Assembly: GCA_017509785.1 (NCBI GenBank)
Contig: JAFWOT010000001.1
Span: 1 to 46,469, forward strand
DNA: 46,469 bases
Reading direction: 5' to 3'
Source of the DNA: Clostridia bacterium
Lineage (GTDB): Bacteria; Bacillota; Clostridia; Christensenellales; CAG-138
The notes below the pieces were generated by a model that saw only the letters and a list, made by a program, of their open reading frames with translations, was not told the origin of the DNA and did no database searches. Of the stretch, positions 1 to 7,333 are shown piece after piece. Both the position numbers and the translations under genes were made by a program. How positions within the stretch are numbered: the stretch's first letter is position 1; each line of letters starts with the position of its first letter.

Positions 1-72
1 GCCGCCCGTTCAAAACCTTTTTGACCGTTCACCGGACGGTCAAAATTGCCTTCGGCAACCGGTTTTGAACCT
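1..72. repeat. Dispersed palindromic repeat, copy 1 (cut by window edge)
   Basis: This stretch is built of nested inverted repeats: a GGTCAAA/TTTGACC hairpin and a GTTCAAAAC/GTTTTGAAC pair around a short GCCTTCGGCA hairpin. Its reverse complement closely matches 14,730-14,800, so the same element occurs at least twice in the window in opposite orientation. The function is unknown. It lies outside coding sequence, downstream of the tRNA operon. Confidence 0.7.
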
Positions 73-111
73 CGAACCGCCACCAAGTGACGGAGGAACC
101 CGGATTTCTTT

Positions 112-149
112 CCATTTATTTCTCCCCCAAACGGGGGAGAAATAAATGG
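112..149 (-). terminator. Terminator hairpin of the four-tRNA operon
   Basis: A perfect 17-bp inverted repeat with a 4-base loop (CCATTTATTTCTCCCCC and its complement) sits directly downstream of tRNA-Gly and includes the encoded CCA end in its stem. On the minus strand it is followed by an A/T-rich tract. The tRNA-Met locus at 43,034-43,071 has the same arrangement. Confidence 0.7.
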
Positions 150-222
150 AGCGGGAAACGGGGCTCGAACCCGCCACCTCCGCCTTGGCAAGGCGGCGCT
201 CTACCAAATGAGCTATTCCCGC
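147..222 (-). tRNA. tRNA-Gly (GCC)
   Basis: The minus strand folds as a complete cloverleaf with acceptor GCGGGAA/TTCCCGC, anticodon loop TTGCCAA, T-loop TTCGAGC and an encoded CCA end. It is the last gene of a Val-Asp-Phe-Gly operon. Confidence 0.95.
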
Positions 223-225
223 AGA

Positions 226-302
226 TGGTGCCTCAGAGTGGAGTTGAACCACCGACACGGGGATTTTCAGTCCCCTGCTCTACCTACTGAGCTACCGAGG
301 CA
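226..302 (-). tRNA. tRNA-Phe (GAA)
   Basis: Complete minus-strand cloverleaf with acceptor TGCCTCG/TGAGGCA, anticodon loop CTGAAAA (anticodon GAA), T-loop TTCAACT and an encoded CCA. Only four bases separate it from the neighbouring tRNA genes, consistent with one polycistronic precursor. Confidence 0.95.
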
Positions 303-306
303 AATA

Positions 307-383
307 TGGCGACCCGAAGGGGGCTCGAACCCCTGACCTCCAGCGTGACAGGCTGGCATTCTAACCAACTGAACTACCGGGCC
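307..383 (-). tRNA. tRNA-Asp (GTC)
   Basis: Complete minus-strand cloverleaf with acceptor GGCCCGG, anticodon loop CTGTCAC (anticodon GTC), a G discriminator as is usual for tRNA-Asp, and an encoded CCA. Second gene of the tRNA operon. Confidence 0.95.
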
Positions 384-387
384 GAAT

Positions 388-463
388 TGGTGGAAACAAT
401 AGGGCTCGAACCTATGACCCCCTGCTTGTAAGGCAGGTGCTCTCCCAGCTGAGCTATGCTTCC
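388..463 (-). tRNA. tRNA-Val (TAC)
   Basis: Complete minus-strand cloverleaf with acceptor GGAAGCA, anticodon loop CTTACAA (anticodon TAC), T-loop TTCGAGC and an encoded CCA. It is the first gene of the four-tRNA operon, 27 bases downstream of a strong promoter. Confidence 0.95.
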
Positions 464-489
464 GATGCGCCGCTTTCGACGGCTTATCT

Positions 490-518
490 ATTCTACACGA
501 ACAAAACGCCCTTGTCAA
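490..518 (-). promoter_or_regulatory. Promoter of the tRNA Val-Asp-Phe-Gly operon
   Basis: On the minus strand, a consensus TTGACA (-35) is separated by 17 bases from TAGAAT (-10). Transcription would start about 20 bases before tRNA-Val. Confidence 0.8.
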
Positions 519-561
519 TACCCGAATTGAAGAAATTTAATATATTTATGAGCGATCCCAT

Positions 562-1296
562 TCACTCCTCAAACACAAGATACCTCGCTCCCTCCTTCGA
601 TATGAGCAGCCTCCCCTTTGCCCGGGGTCCGGCCTCGCGATCCCTCGCGGCGGGCAGGGCGGTCAGCTCGCGGGGGACGCCCCTGACGAGCGCTCTTCCC
701 TTCAGCCTGCGCTCGCCCGGGCGGCGCGTCCAGACCGAATTCGGGAACGTCCTCGGGAAGGGATTCGGGATCGGCTCCTCGTCGGGGGTTTCGGGGTTCT
801 CGTACGTTTCCCGCTCCGCGCCTTCCGTCAGCGCGCCGAACAGCGCCCTTGCGCGGCGAAGTATCTCCTCCGTTGCGGCGGCGGGGACCCGCGGCGGAGC
901 CTCGGCGTCGGGCTGTCTCCGGTTCGGAAGCGCTCCCCCGGTCTCCTTTTGATCCGCGGTCCCCCGCGGAGGCTGAGCCTCCGTTTCGGCAGCGGCAAGG
1001 CGGAGCCGCTGCACGGCAAGGTCCCTGTTTGAAACTCCCGCCGAAAAGCCGACGGCGTACAGCCTGCCCTTTGAAGCAAGCGCCGCCGCGCGGATACCCC
1101 GCTGCCCCGCCCGCGCCGTGCTGCCCGTCAGCTTCACCGCGGTCACGCCCTCTTCGCCGAGGGTCAGCAGCACGAGGCCATCCTTCCTTCCCGACAGGGA
1201 GAGGCGCACCTCCGTCCCGTCCTCCGCCTCGCGCAGAATAAGGCTCCCGCGGAGGCTTCCCGTCAGCGTGATTCTCGTTACTTTCTCGTTTCCCAT
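562..1296 (-). CDS. Hypothetical protein, beta-rich N-terminus and Pro/Arg-rich tail
   Basis: I do not recognise this 244-residue protein. Residues 1-60 alternate hydrophobic and polar residues (RITLTGSLRGSLIL, VRLSLSG, VAVKLTGS-like strands), suggesting a small beta domain. Residues 95-230 are rich in Pro, Arg, Glu and Ala and look disordered. There is no signal peptide or membrane segment. It was chosen over the overlapping frames because of its codon pattern and the conventional beta region. The ATG has no convincing Shine-Dalgarno site. A TATAAT at 1302-1307 ends only five bases before it, so either the transcript is leaderless or that box is not used. The gene is transcribed away from the divergent tetR-like gene and towards the tRNA operon. 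Confidence 0.55.
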   Translation of the reverse strand: MGNEKVTRITLTGSLRGSLILREAEDGTEVRLSLSGRKDGLVLLTLGEEGVTAVKLTGSTARAGQRGIRAAALASKGRLYAVGFSAGVSNRDLAVQRLRLAAAETEAQPPRGTADQKETGGALPNRRQPDAEAPPRVPAAATEEILRRARALFGALTEGAERETYENPETPDEEPIPNPFPRTFPNSVWTRRPGERRLKGRALVRGVPRELTALPAARDREAGPRAKGRLLISKEGARYLVFEE

Positions 1297-1352
1297 GCTT
1301 CATTATATGCGGGCAAAGCCAAAAAGGGCTTCCATTCCCCGCGGGATTCTGT

Positions 1353-1384
1353 TATAATTTCAATGAAGATCTCAACAGGGAGGT
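1353..1384 (+). promoter_or_regulatory. -10 box and RBS that fix the TetR start
   Basis: A TATAAT at 1353-1358 places transcription start near 1365, downstream of the in-frame ATG at 1363. A GGGAGGT at 1378-1384 is correctly spaced for the GTG at 1390. The upstream ATG is therefore unlikely to be used. The -35 (TTCCAT at 1330-1335) is weak, which would suit a regulated promoter. Confidence 0.55.
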
Positions 1385-1389
1385 GCGCC

Positions 1390-1923
1390 GTGAAGGAAGC
1401 GACCGCAAGAACCATATTGGAAACCGCATCCGCGCTCATCGCAGAACGCGGCGTGTGGGGGATGACCCTCGGAGACGTCGCGAAGGAGCTCTCCGTCAGC
1501 AAGGGGACCCTCTCCTATTATTACCCGACGAAGCAGGCGCTCATCGACGCCGTCTGCGCCGACTGCACGAGATCCGTCGGCGACAGGCTTTTTTCGTGGG
1601 TCGATTCCGTGAACGCCGCTGAGCCCGCCGGGGATGCGCTCGGGAGGCTCTGCGAGGCGATGCTCGCGGAACCGGGGCTGCGGCTTTTCGTCGCGCTCTA
1701 CAACGGGGCGGAGCCCGAGAGCGGGCTCGAGGACGCGGTCAACCGCGCAATGAACGAGTGGAACGTGATGCTGGACGTGGGCGTGATGCGCCTCGCGCCG
1801 GAGCTTTCCGCCAAGCTCCGCAGGCTGCTGCCCGCCGTGCTGCCGTTCCTCTGCGGGCTTGCCGCGCTGGACGCGGATCCCGATTACGCGAAGGAGGCTT
1901 TCACGGCTTTTGTTCTCGGATAA
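1390..1923 (+). CDS. TetR/AcrR family transcriptional regulator
   Basis: A 177-residue DNA-binding repressor-like protein. Residues 7-53 form the TetR helix-turn-helix: an ILETASALIAERGV helix, then MTLGDVAKELSVSKGTLSYYYPTK, where the SVSKGTLSYYY segment is the recognition helix. The remaining helical C-terminal part is the usual variable ligand-binding and dimerisation domain, and nothing in it indicates the ligand. The GTG start is chosen from the GGGAGGT site six bases upstream. It heads an operon with a DUF362 ferredoxin protein, whose start overlaps its 3' end, and a MATE exporter. The likely role is autoregulation and control of that exporter, an inference from context. Confidence 0.85.
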   Translation: MKEATARTILETASALIAERGVWGMTLGDVAKELSVSKGTLSYYYPTKQALIDAVCADCTRSVGDRLFSWVDSVNAAEPAGDALGRLCEAMLAEPGLRLFVALYNGAEPESGLEDAVNRAMNEWNVMLDVGVMRLAPELSAKLRRLLPAVLPFLCGLAALDADPDYAKEAFTAFVLG

Positions 1924-3067
1924 TAAAAAATACACCTGCGCGGTCGTCCCCTGCGGCTCATACGCCGAGGCGGACGCCGCTTTGACGCGAGCCCTTGCCG
2001 CAATACACGGGCTCGATTTTGTTGCGCCCGGAATGAGGATCGTGATAAAGGCGAACCTCGTCGCCGCGATGAGCCCCGATTCCTGCGCGACTACGCATCC
2101 CGCGCTCGTAACGGCGCTCGTCAAAAAGCTGACCGCGCTCGGGGCGAAGGTCACCGTGGGCGACAGCCCGGGCGGGCTCTTCACCGCCGCAGCGCTCTCG
2201 CACAATTACAGGGTCACCGGCATGGAGGAAGCCCGCGCCGCCGGAGCGGAGCTGAACCTGAACGTCGATTCGCACACGGTCCCGATCGACGGGCTCAAAA
2301 TGCGCCGCCTCACGTACACCGATTACCTTGACGACTGCGATGCGATAATAGATTTTGCGAAGCTCAAGAGCCACGGCATGGTGGGGATGTCCGCCGCCGT
2401 CAAGAACATGTACGGGGTCATACCGGGGCTCTTAAAGCCCCAGACCCACTACCTCTACCCGGACGTGAACGATTTTGCGGATATGCTCGTCGACATAAAC
2501 GAGCATTTCAAGCCGCGCCTCACGCTGATCGACGCCGTGGACTGCATGGAGGGCAACGGCCCGACCGCCGGCACGCCGAGGCACGTCGGCGCGCTGATAG
2601 CGGCTCTCACCCCTTACGAGGCGGACGCCGCGGCAGCCGCGCTCATCGGTATAGACCCCGACGGGGTGCCGACCCTTTCCGCCGCAAAAAGGCGCGGGCT
2701 CTGCGATAACGACCTTTCATCCATCGCGCTTTACGGGGATCCGCACGCGCTCGCCGTGCCCGATTTCAAAAAGGTGCCGCGCAAGAGCATCACGTTCCTC
2801 AAGGGCTCGAAATTCAGCTTCCTCTCAGGGCCGCTCGAAAGGATACTCGAGCAGCGCCCCGCGGTCAGGCGCGCGGAGTGCGTCGGCTGCGGAAAGTGCG
2901 AAAAGCTCTGCCCCGCCTCCGCCATAGCAATGGAAAAGCGGGGGGGCGCCTCCGTCCCGCGGATCGACAGGAGCCGCTGCATACGCTGCTTCTGCTGCCA
3001 GGAATTCTGCCCCCGGGGAGCGATGAAGGTGCACCGCTCGGCGATCGTCAGGCTCCTACAGAAATGA
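1910..3067 (+). CDS. DUF362 domain protein with C-terminal 2x[4Fe-4S] ferredoxin
   Basis: About 385 residues. The DUF362 domain (roughly 10-300) has the family features: an IKANLVAAMSPDSCATTHP segment, GDSPGG, a DAIIDFAKLKSHGMVGMSAAVKNMYG stretch and an internal EGNGPTAGTPR. The last 70 residues carry two ferredoxin cysteine sets, CVGCGKCEKLCP and CIRCFCCQEFCP, each able to bind a [4Fe-4S] cluster. This suggests an electron-transfer or oxidoreductase role; the substrate of DUF362 proteins is not established. The reading frame is open upstream, but AAGGAGG at 1891-1897 points to the TTG at 1910, 14 bases inside the tetR-like gene, implying translational coupling. Confidence 0.85.
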   Translation: MFSDNKKYTCAVVPCGSYAEADAALTRALAAIHGLDFVAPGMRIVIKANLVAAMSPDSCATTHPALVTALVKKLTALGAKVTVGDSPGGLFTAAALSHNYRVTGMEEARAAGAELNLNVDSHTVPIDGLKMRRLTYTDYLDDCDAIIDFAKLKSHGMVGMSAAVKNMYGVIPGLLKPQTHYLYPDVNDFADMLVDINEHFKPRLTLIDAVDCMEGNGPTAGTPRHVGALIAALTPYEADAAAAALIGIDPDGVPTLSAAKRRGLCDNDLSSIALYGDPHALAVPDFKKVPRKSITFLKGSKFSFLSGPLERILEQRPAVRRAECVGCGKCEKLCPASAIAMEKRGGASVPRIDRSRCIRCFCCQEFCPRGAMKVHRSAIVRLLQK

Positions 3068-3068
3068 T

Positions 3069-4415
3069 ATGGAAACAGGCTCTGTAAAAAACACCGACCT
3101 CACGACGGGTCCCATCGGGAGGCGGCTCATACTGTTCTTTCTCCCGATACTGGCGGGGACTTGGTTTCAGCAGCTCTACAACGCGGTCGACGCGATAATC
3201 GTCGGCCGCTTCGTCGGGCATGAGGCGCTTGCCGCCGTCGGCGGGAGCGTCGCCACGATACTGAATCTCTTTATCGGTTTCTTCGTCGCGCTCTCGACGG
3301 GAGCCGCCGTCGTCATTTCGCACCTCTGCGGCTCGAAGGGCGGCGAAAACGACCTCCCCCGCGCGACGGGCACTGCGATGACCTTCAGCCTTATCGTCGG
3401 GGTGTTCTTCTCCGTCGTGTGCTTCCTCCTCGCGCCGACGCTGCTGACTTTAATGAAGACGCCCGCCGACACCCTCGCGGACGCCGCGCTCTACCTCAGG
3501 ATCTGCTTTGCGGCTATGGCGGTGGTGCTGCTCCTTAATACCGAGTCCGCCATACTCCGCGCCGCCGGGGATTCGACCCGCCCGTTCGTTTTCATGCTCA
3601 TATCCTGCCTGCTCAATATCGGGCTCGATTACCTGTTCGTCGTGCGCTATGGCCTCGGCGTCGCGGGAGTCGCATACGCCACGGTCATAAGCCAGGCGGT
3701 CAATTTCATACTCCTCACCGTGACGCTGCTCACCGTCCGCGCCCCCTACGCGCTGAAGCTCAGGAACCTCCGCATCGACAGGGGCGTCTTCAAGCGTATG
3801 ATGCGGATAGGCCTCCCCTCCGGGCTGGAGGCGAGCATGTACAACGTCTCCAACATAATCATGCAGACCGACGTCAACACATTGGGGACGGTCGTCGTCG
3901 CCTCATGGTCGCTCTCCGGCAAGCTCGACGGCTTCTACTGGGCGACGGCGCAGGCCGCGAACGCCGCCGTCGTCACGTTCGTCGGTCAGAACTACGGCGC
4001 AAAAAGGCTCGACCGCATACACGAGAGCGTGCGCGTCGGCTTAAAGCTCTTCATGGGCGTCACGATAGCCATGAGCGCCGCGATAATACTCGTCGCCCCC
4101 GCCGCGCTGAAGCTCTTTACGGAGGAGCCCTCCGTCCAAAGCACGACCTACACGATCATTCTCTACTTCGTGCCGTTCTATTTCGTCTGGACGAGCATCG
4201 AGGTGCTCTCCGGGACCCTGCGCGGCTGCGGCGACACGAAGCCCGTGCTCATCACCGGCGTCGGCATCTGCGCCTTCCGCGTGCTCTGGGTGCTGACCGC
4301 GTTCGCCCTCCGGCCCACGCTCTTCTGCATCAGCATCTCATACGTGCTCTCCTGGAGCCTCACGCTCGCCGCGATGATCGTCTATTACCGAAAGGGCGGC
4401 TGGGAAAGGTATTGA
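3069..4415 (+). CDS. MATE family efflux transporter
   Basis: A 448-residue polytopic membrane protein with about twelve hydrophobic segments arranged as two MatE repeats. It begins with the typical short cytoplasmic leader and GPIGRRLILFFLPILAGTWFQQLYNAVDAIIVGRFVG, which matches the first MatE helix pair. MATE proteins export cationic drugs or metabolites using Na+ or H+ gradients. The start lies one base after the stop of the DUF362 gene, so it is the third gene of the TetR operon and probably the regulated exporter. The substrate cannot be read from the sequence. Confidence 0.92.
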   Translation: METGSVKNTDLTTGPIGRRLILFFLPILAGTWFQQLYNAVDAIIVGRFVGHEALAAVGGSVATILNLFIGFFVALSTGAAVVISHLCGSKGGENDLPRATGTAMTFSLIVGVFFSVVCFLLAPTLLTLMKTPADTLADAALYLRICFAAMAVVLLLNTESAILRAAGDSTRPFVFMLISCLLNIGLDYLFVVRYGLGVAGVAYATVISQAVNFILLTVTLLTVRAPYALKLRNLRIDRGVFKRMMRIGLPSGLEASMYNVSNIIMQTDVNTLGTVVVASWSLSGKLDGFYWATAQAANAAVVTFVGQNYGAKRLDRIHESVRVGLKLFMGVTIAMSAAIILVAPAALKLFTEEPSVQSTTYTIILYFVPFYFVWTSIEVLSGTLRGCGDTKPVLITGVGICAFRVLWVLTAFALRPTLFCISISYVLSWSLTLAAMIVYYRKGGWERY

Positions 4416-4420
4416 GGTAT

Positions 4421-4455
4421 CTGGCAGGGGGGCGAACAAAACTTCCCCCTGTCAG
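4421..4455. repeat. Small palindrome of the CTGTCAG / GGGGGACGG type
   Basis: CTGGCAGGGGG and CCCCCTGTCAG form an inverted repeat around an 11-base loop just after the MATE stop codon. Related palindromes with CTGTCAG or TGTCA ends lie at 13,811-13,836 and 41,383-41,411, so this appears to be a dispersed REP-like family. Confidence 0.5.
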
Positions 4456-4464
4456 AAAAAAGCG

Positions 4465-4492
4465 CCCCGCACGGTTTCCCGTGCGGGGTTCC
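4465..4492 (+). terminator. Terminator after the MATE operon
   Basis: A CCCCGCACGG/CCGTGCGGGG stem with a short loop, followed by TTCCCC. The T-run is short, so termination may be partial. The 195 bases from here to the next gene (4,493-4,687) contain no recognisable gene or site. Confidence 0.55.
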
Positions 4493-4687
4493 CCATACCC
4501 TCCCTCGCCCTGCGGTCAGCATCGGGTGATACGGAATAAGCTTCTCAAACGAGATAACGATGCGCGAATGCGCTGTCGGGGCATGAAATGTGAGTTCCCG
4601 GCGGCCCTTCGCCCAATACGGCGAGTCCGTTTAGCCTCAGTCTCATGGAGGTTTGATGCTCGCCCCGCAGGGCTACCTGCTTAAAAT

Positions 4688-5140
4688 TCAGATCAGATCA
4701 AGCGTCCAGTTTGCCTGCTGGAGCGCGTTGTCGGTGAGGCGCAGATCGCGGCTCATGTCGTCGACCTTCTTCTGAAGCTCGCGAACGTTCACGGTCGAGA
4801 GTATCTTTATCTCGTTCCTCGTCGCGCGGCCCGCGAGGTTCGAGGCCTCGCCGAGGAAATTCCTGTAAACGGAGAGCTTTAACGAGAGCGCGTCGCGCTT
4901 TGCGATGAGCTCCGTGAGGGTGTGCCCGTCGACTTTGTTTTCGGAATTGGTGCGGTTAATCCGCGCCATCAGCTCCTCGAGCCTCGCGACGCAGTCGTCC
5001 AGCTCCTTTATGAGCTCGTTGGGGTCCTCCGCGGGGGTCTCGCCCTCCTGCACGGTCGCGTTGCGCGAGAGGCGATAGCGCAGCTGTTCGATCCTGCGGT
5101 TGATATCCGCTCTTTCCTGTAATGCTTCTGCAAGCTTCAT
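4688..5140 (-). CDS. DIP1984 family protein (septicolysin-like)
   Basis: A 150-residue, highly charged, mostly alpha-helical and coiled-coil protein. It begins with MKLAEALQERADINRRIEQL and contains ELDDCVARLEELMARINRTN and LTELIAKRDALSLKLSVYRNFLGEASN, which are typical of the DIP1984/DUF6847 family. Some members are annotated as septicolysin, but no molecular function is established. There is no signal peptide, so it is presumably cytosolic. An AAGGAGAATC site precedes the ATG. It lies directly downstream of a transpeptidase gene on the same strand (21-base gap) and is probably cotranscribed with it. Confidence 0.8.
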   Translation of the reverse strand: MKLAEALQERADINRRIEQLRYRLSRNATVQEGETPAEDPNELIKELDDCVARLEELMARINRTNSENKVDGHTLTELIAKRDALSLKLSVYRNFLGEASNLAGRATRNEIKILSTVNVRELQKKVDDMSRDLRLTDNALQQANWTLDLI

Positions 5141-5161
5141 AATGATTCTCCTTGATATTTG

Positions 5162-6238
5162 TTACGGCTCATCCGTGGGTTCGGGCGCTTCCGTCGCCGT
5201 GGGAGCCGGGGTGTTCGTGGGAGCCGGAGCGCTCGTCGGCGCGGGAGTGGGCGTCGGCGAGGGCGTGTGCGTCGGCGAGGGCTGCACCTCGGGATCGGTC
5301 GGGTCGAACGTGCCCGTCCTCGGCGGGACGGGGGACGAGCTCGTCCCCAGCGGGCTGCCGTTGACGATCATCAGCTTCGTGTCCGTCGGGCAGTTATAGT
5401 AGATCCAGTAGATGGCCTTGACGACCATCCTCAGGCATCCGCCGCTGTTCGAGCCGCCGATGGGGTGGCTGCCGTCGTAATAATCGGGAATGAGGTCGTA
5501 TATGTCCTGCGACCAGTAGAGCGGCCCGTGGAGGTAAACTCCGCCCGCGTACTTGACGGCGAACCTCGCGTAGGCGGGTCTGCCCGAAACCGTGAAGCGG
5601 TGCCACTTCTCCTTGGCGCCGAGCTTGAAAGTGCCCGTCGGGGTCTTATTGCCGCCATGAGCCGTGCGGTAGCGCGCGATGAGGTTCGAGTACTTCCCGT
5701 CGCTGCCCACCATGTAGATGGAAAGCGTGTGCGAGCCCTTCTCATAATAGAGGAAGTAAGGATGCCCTCCGTCCGGGGTCGGGAAAACGACCGCGGGAGC
5801 TGCGGTGGGCTTGGGCGTCGCGGTGGGCTTTGCCGTGGGCTTCGGGGTCTTCGTCGGCTTCGGGGTGGGAGTCGCCGTGGGCTTCGGAGTCTTCGTCGGC
5901 TTCGGAGTCGGAGTCGCCGTGGGCTTCGGGGTCTTCGTCGGCTTCGGCGTATCCGTGGGCGCGGGGGTCGGCTCCTCCGTCGGCTCCTCGGTGGGGGCTT
6001 CGGTCGGCTCCTCGGTCGGGACTTCCGTCGGCTCCTCGGTCGGAACTTCCGTCGGGACTTCGGCGGGCTCCTCGGTCACGGCCTCGGTCGGCTCGTCGGT
6101 CAATGTATTGGCGGCGCTCAGGCCCCTGCCGTCTTCGGCACGATCACTGCCGGCGCATGCCGCGAAAGCGAGAATCAGCAGCGCCGCGAGCACGACGGCG
6201 GTGCGCGTCACGATTCTTCTTGCGGTCAGTGTTCTCAT
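5162..6238 (-). CDS. L,D-transpeptidase (YkuD) lipoprotein with long Pro/Thr linker
   Basis: About 358 residues from the ATG preceded by AAGGAGG; the longer in-frame start 39 bases upstream has no such site. Residues 1-30 are a signal peptide ending in AFAAC, a plausible lipobox. Residues 45-150 are a Pro/Thr/Glu and Pro/Thr/Lys repeat (EPTE, then [14 protein letters not shown] units), likely a cell-wall-spanning spacer. The YkuD fold follows, with VYLHGP and the active-site motif SNSGGCLRM (Cys near residue 267). It ends in a second Pro/Thr tail. YkuD enzymes make 3-3 or protein crosslinks in peptidoglycan. A paralogue is encoded immediately upstream on the same strand. Confidence 0.9.
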   Translation of the reverse strand: MRTLTARRIVTRTAVVLAALLILAFAACAGSDRAEDGRGLSAANTLTDEPTEAVTEEPAEVPTEVPTEEPTEVPTEEPTEAPTEEPTEEPTPAPTDTPKPTKTPKPTATPTPKPTKTPKPTATPTPKPTKTPKPTAKPTATPKPTAAPAVVFPTPDGGHPYFLYYEKGSHTLSIYMVGSDGKYSNLIARYRTAHGGNKTPTGTFKLGAKEKWHRFTVSGRPAYARFAVKYAGGVYLHGPLYWSQDIYDLIPDYYDGSHPIGGSNSGGCLRMVVKAIYWIYYNCPTDTKLMIVNGSPLGTSSSPVPPRTGTFDPTDPEVQPSPTHTPSPTPTPAPTSAPAPTNTPAPTATEAPEPTDEP

Positions 6239-6267
6239 GGTTTTCCTCCTTCGTTTTCGTCCGGGCC

Positions 6268-6296
6268 ATGATACCACATCCCGTTGTATATTGCAA
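6268..6296 (-). promoter_or_regulatory. Promoter of the first L,D-transpeptidase gene
   Basis: On the minus strand TTGCAA (6291-6296) and TATCAT (6268-6273) are 17 bases apart, between the two transpeptidase genes. The downstream copy can therefore be transcribed independently of its upstream paralogue. Confidence 0.65.
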
Positions 6297-6323
6297 CAAT
6301 TTTATATTTTTGTCACTTTTTGT

Positions 6324-7187
6324 TTACGGCGTGTCCGCCGCGTTCGGGTCGGTCGGGTCGTGGAGAAGGCCGTGCCTGGAGGGAACGGGATCGGAGGTGG
6401 TGCCCTTCGGGTCGCCGTTGACGATCTTCAGCAGCGTGCCGCGGGGGCAGTTGTTGTAGATGAAGCGGGCGGCCTTGACGACCATGCGCAGGCAGCCCTG
6501 CGTGTTGGCTCCGCCGATGGCCTTCGTGCCGTCGTAATACCGGGGCCAGAGCGTGTTCGGGTCCTTCTCGCGGTACATGGGGCCGTGGACGTACAGCCCC
6601 GTCCAGCTGTTGGGGCTGGAGGCGGGCGCGTACATATATGCGTACTGCGCGTAGCCGTTATCTCCCCCCGCGAAGGCGTGCCAGCGCTCCTTCGAGGAGA
6701 GCACGTAAGTCCCCGCCGGGGTGCGGTTCCCGCCGTGCGAAACGCGGTACCGCGCGACGACCTTCGAATACCTCCCGTCGCTGCCGATGCCGTAGATCGT
6801 CAGCGTGTACGAGCCCTTCTCGAGATAGAGATAGTAGGGCTTCGAGGGATCGGCCGTGGGCCTCGGAGTGTTCGTGGGCTTCGGGGTCTTCGTCGGCTTC
6901 GGCGTGGGAGTCGGCGTCGGCGTCGGCGTCGGGGTAGGCGTCGGAGCGGGGGTAGGCGCCTGCGTCGGAGCGGCGGTCGGCTCAGTCGGCCGCGCGGTCG
7001 GCAGCTCTACGACGAGTTCCGTCGGCGCCTCCGTGGGCGCCTTCGTCGGGGCCTCCGTTAGGCTCACGTCCACCTCGATCCCGCGCCCGTCCGCCGCGCA
7101 TCCGGCGGCAAAGGCGAACGCCGTCATAAGCGCCGTGAAAAGCGCCGCAAGGGCGATGATTCTCGATATACCGGTTTTTCCTTCCAT
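6324..7187 (-). CDS. L,D-transpeptidase (YkuD) lipoprotein, paralogue
   Basis: A 287-residue paralogue of the neighbouring transpeptidase. A signal peptide ends with FAAGC (possible lipid-anchored Cys). The linker has EAPT repeats and then an uninterrupted Pro-Thr run. The YkuD domain includes LYVHGPMY and NTQGCLRMV (catalytic Cys near residue 231, T-x-G-C-x-R form). Unlike its neighbour it ends soon after the domain with LHDPTDPN, a DPTDP motif both share. This indicates tandem duplication followed by linker divergence. The predicted role is peptidoglycan crosslinking outside the membrane. Confidence 0.9.
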   Translation of the reverse strand: MEGKTGISRIIALAALFTALMTAFAFAAGCAADGRGIEVDVSLTEAPTKAPTEAPTELVVELPTARPTEPTAAPTQAPTPAPTPTPTPTPTPTPTPKPTKTPKPTNTPRPTADPSKPYYLYLEKGSYTLTIYGIGSDGRYSKVVARYRVSHGGNRTPAGTYVLSSKERWHAFAGGDNGYAQYAYMYAPASSPNSWTGLYVHGPMYREKDPNTLWPRYYDGTKAIGGANTQGCLRMVVKAARFIYNNCPRGTLLKIVNGDPKGTTSDPVPSRHGLLHDPTDPNAADTP

Positions 7188-7241
7188 GTGTCACCCGTCC
7201 GGCGCGCGGAATGGGCGGAGCCCTGCGCCGGACATGTCCGT

Positions 7242-7270
7242 ATTATAGCATTTTTCGCCCCTCCGCGCAA
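7242..7270 (-). promoter_or_regulatory. Promoter of the second L,D-transpeptidase gene
   Basis: Minus-strand TTGCGC (7265-7270), 17-base spacer, TATAAT (7242-7247). It is divergent from the permease promoter at 7282-7310. Confidence 0.6.
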
Positions 7271-7281
7271 TACGCGATATG

Positions 7282-7310
7282 TTGATAAATCCCGCTCGTT
7301 CCCTTATAAT
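7282..7310 (+). promoter_or_regulatory. Promoter of the SLC13-type permease gene
   Basis: TTGATA, 17-base spacer, TATAAT. Transcription would begin near 7317, five bases before the GGGAGG ribosome binding site used by the TTG start at 7334. Confidence 0.75.
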
Positions 7311-7333
7311 ACCCGCGATGCGGGAGGTGCGGA

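Noticed and set aside
437..952. 171-residue plus-strand frame opposite the tRNA operon and hypothetical gene
   Set aside because: It begins inside tRNA-Val, has Ser/Ala/Arg-rich low-complexity composition and runs antisense to a more plausible frame.
5159..6271. 370-residue plus-strand frame over the first transpeptidase
   Set aside because: Gly/Arg-rich shadow of the Pro/Thr linker; the minus strand encodes a complete YkuD domain with active-site Cys.
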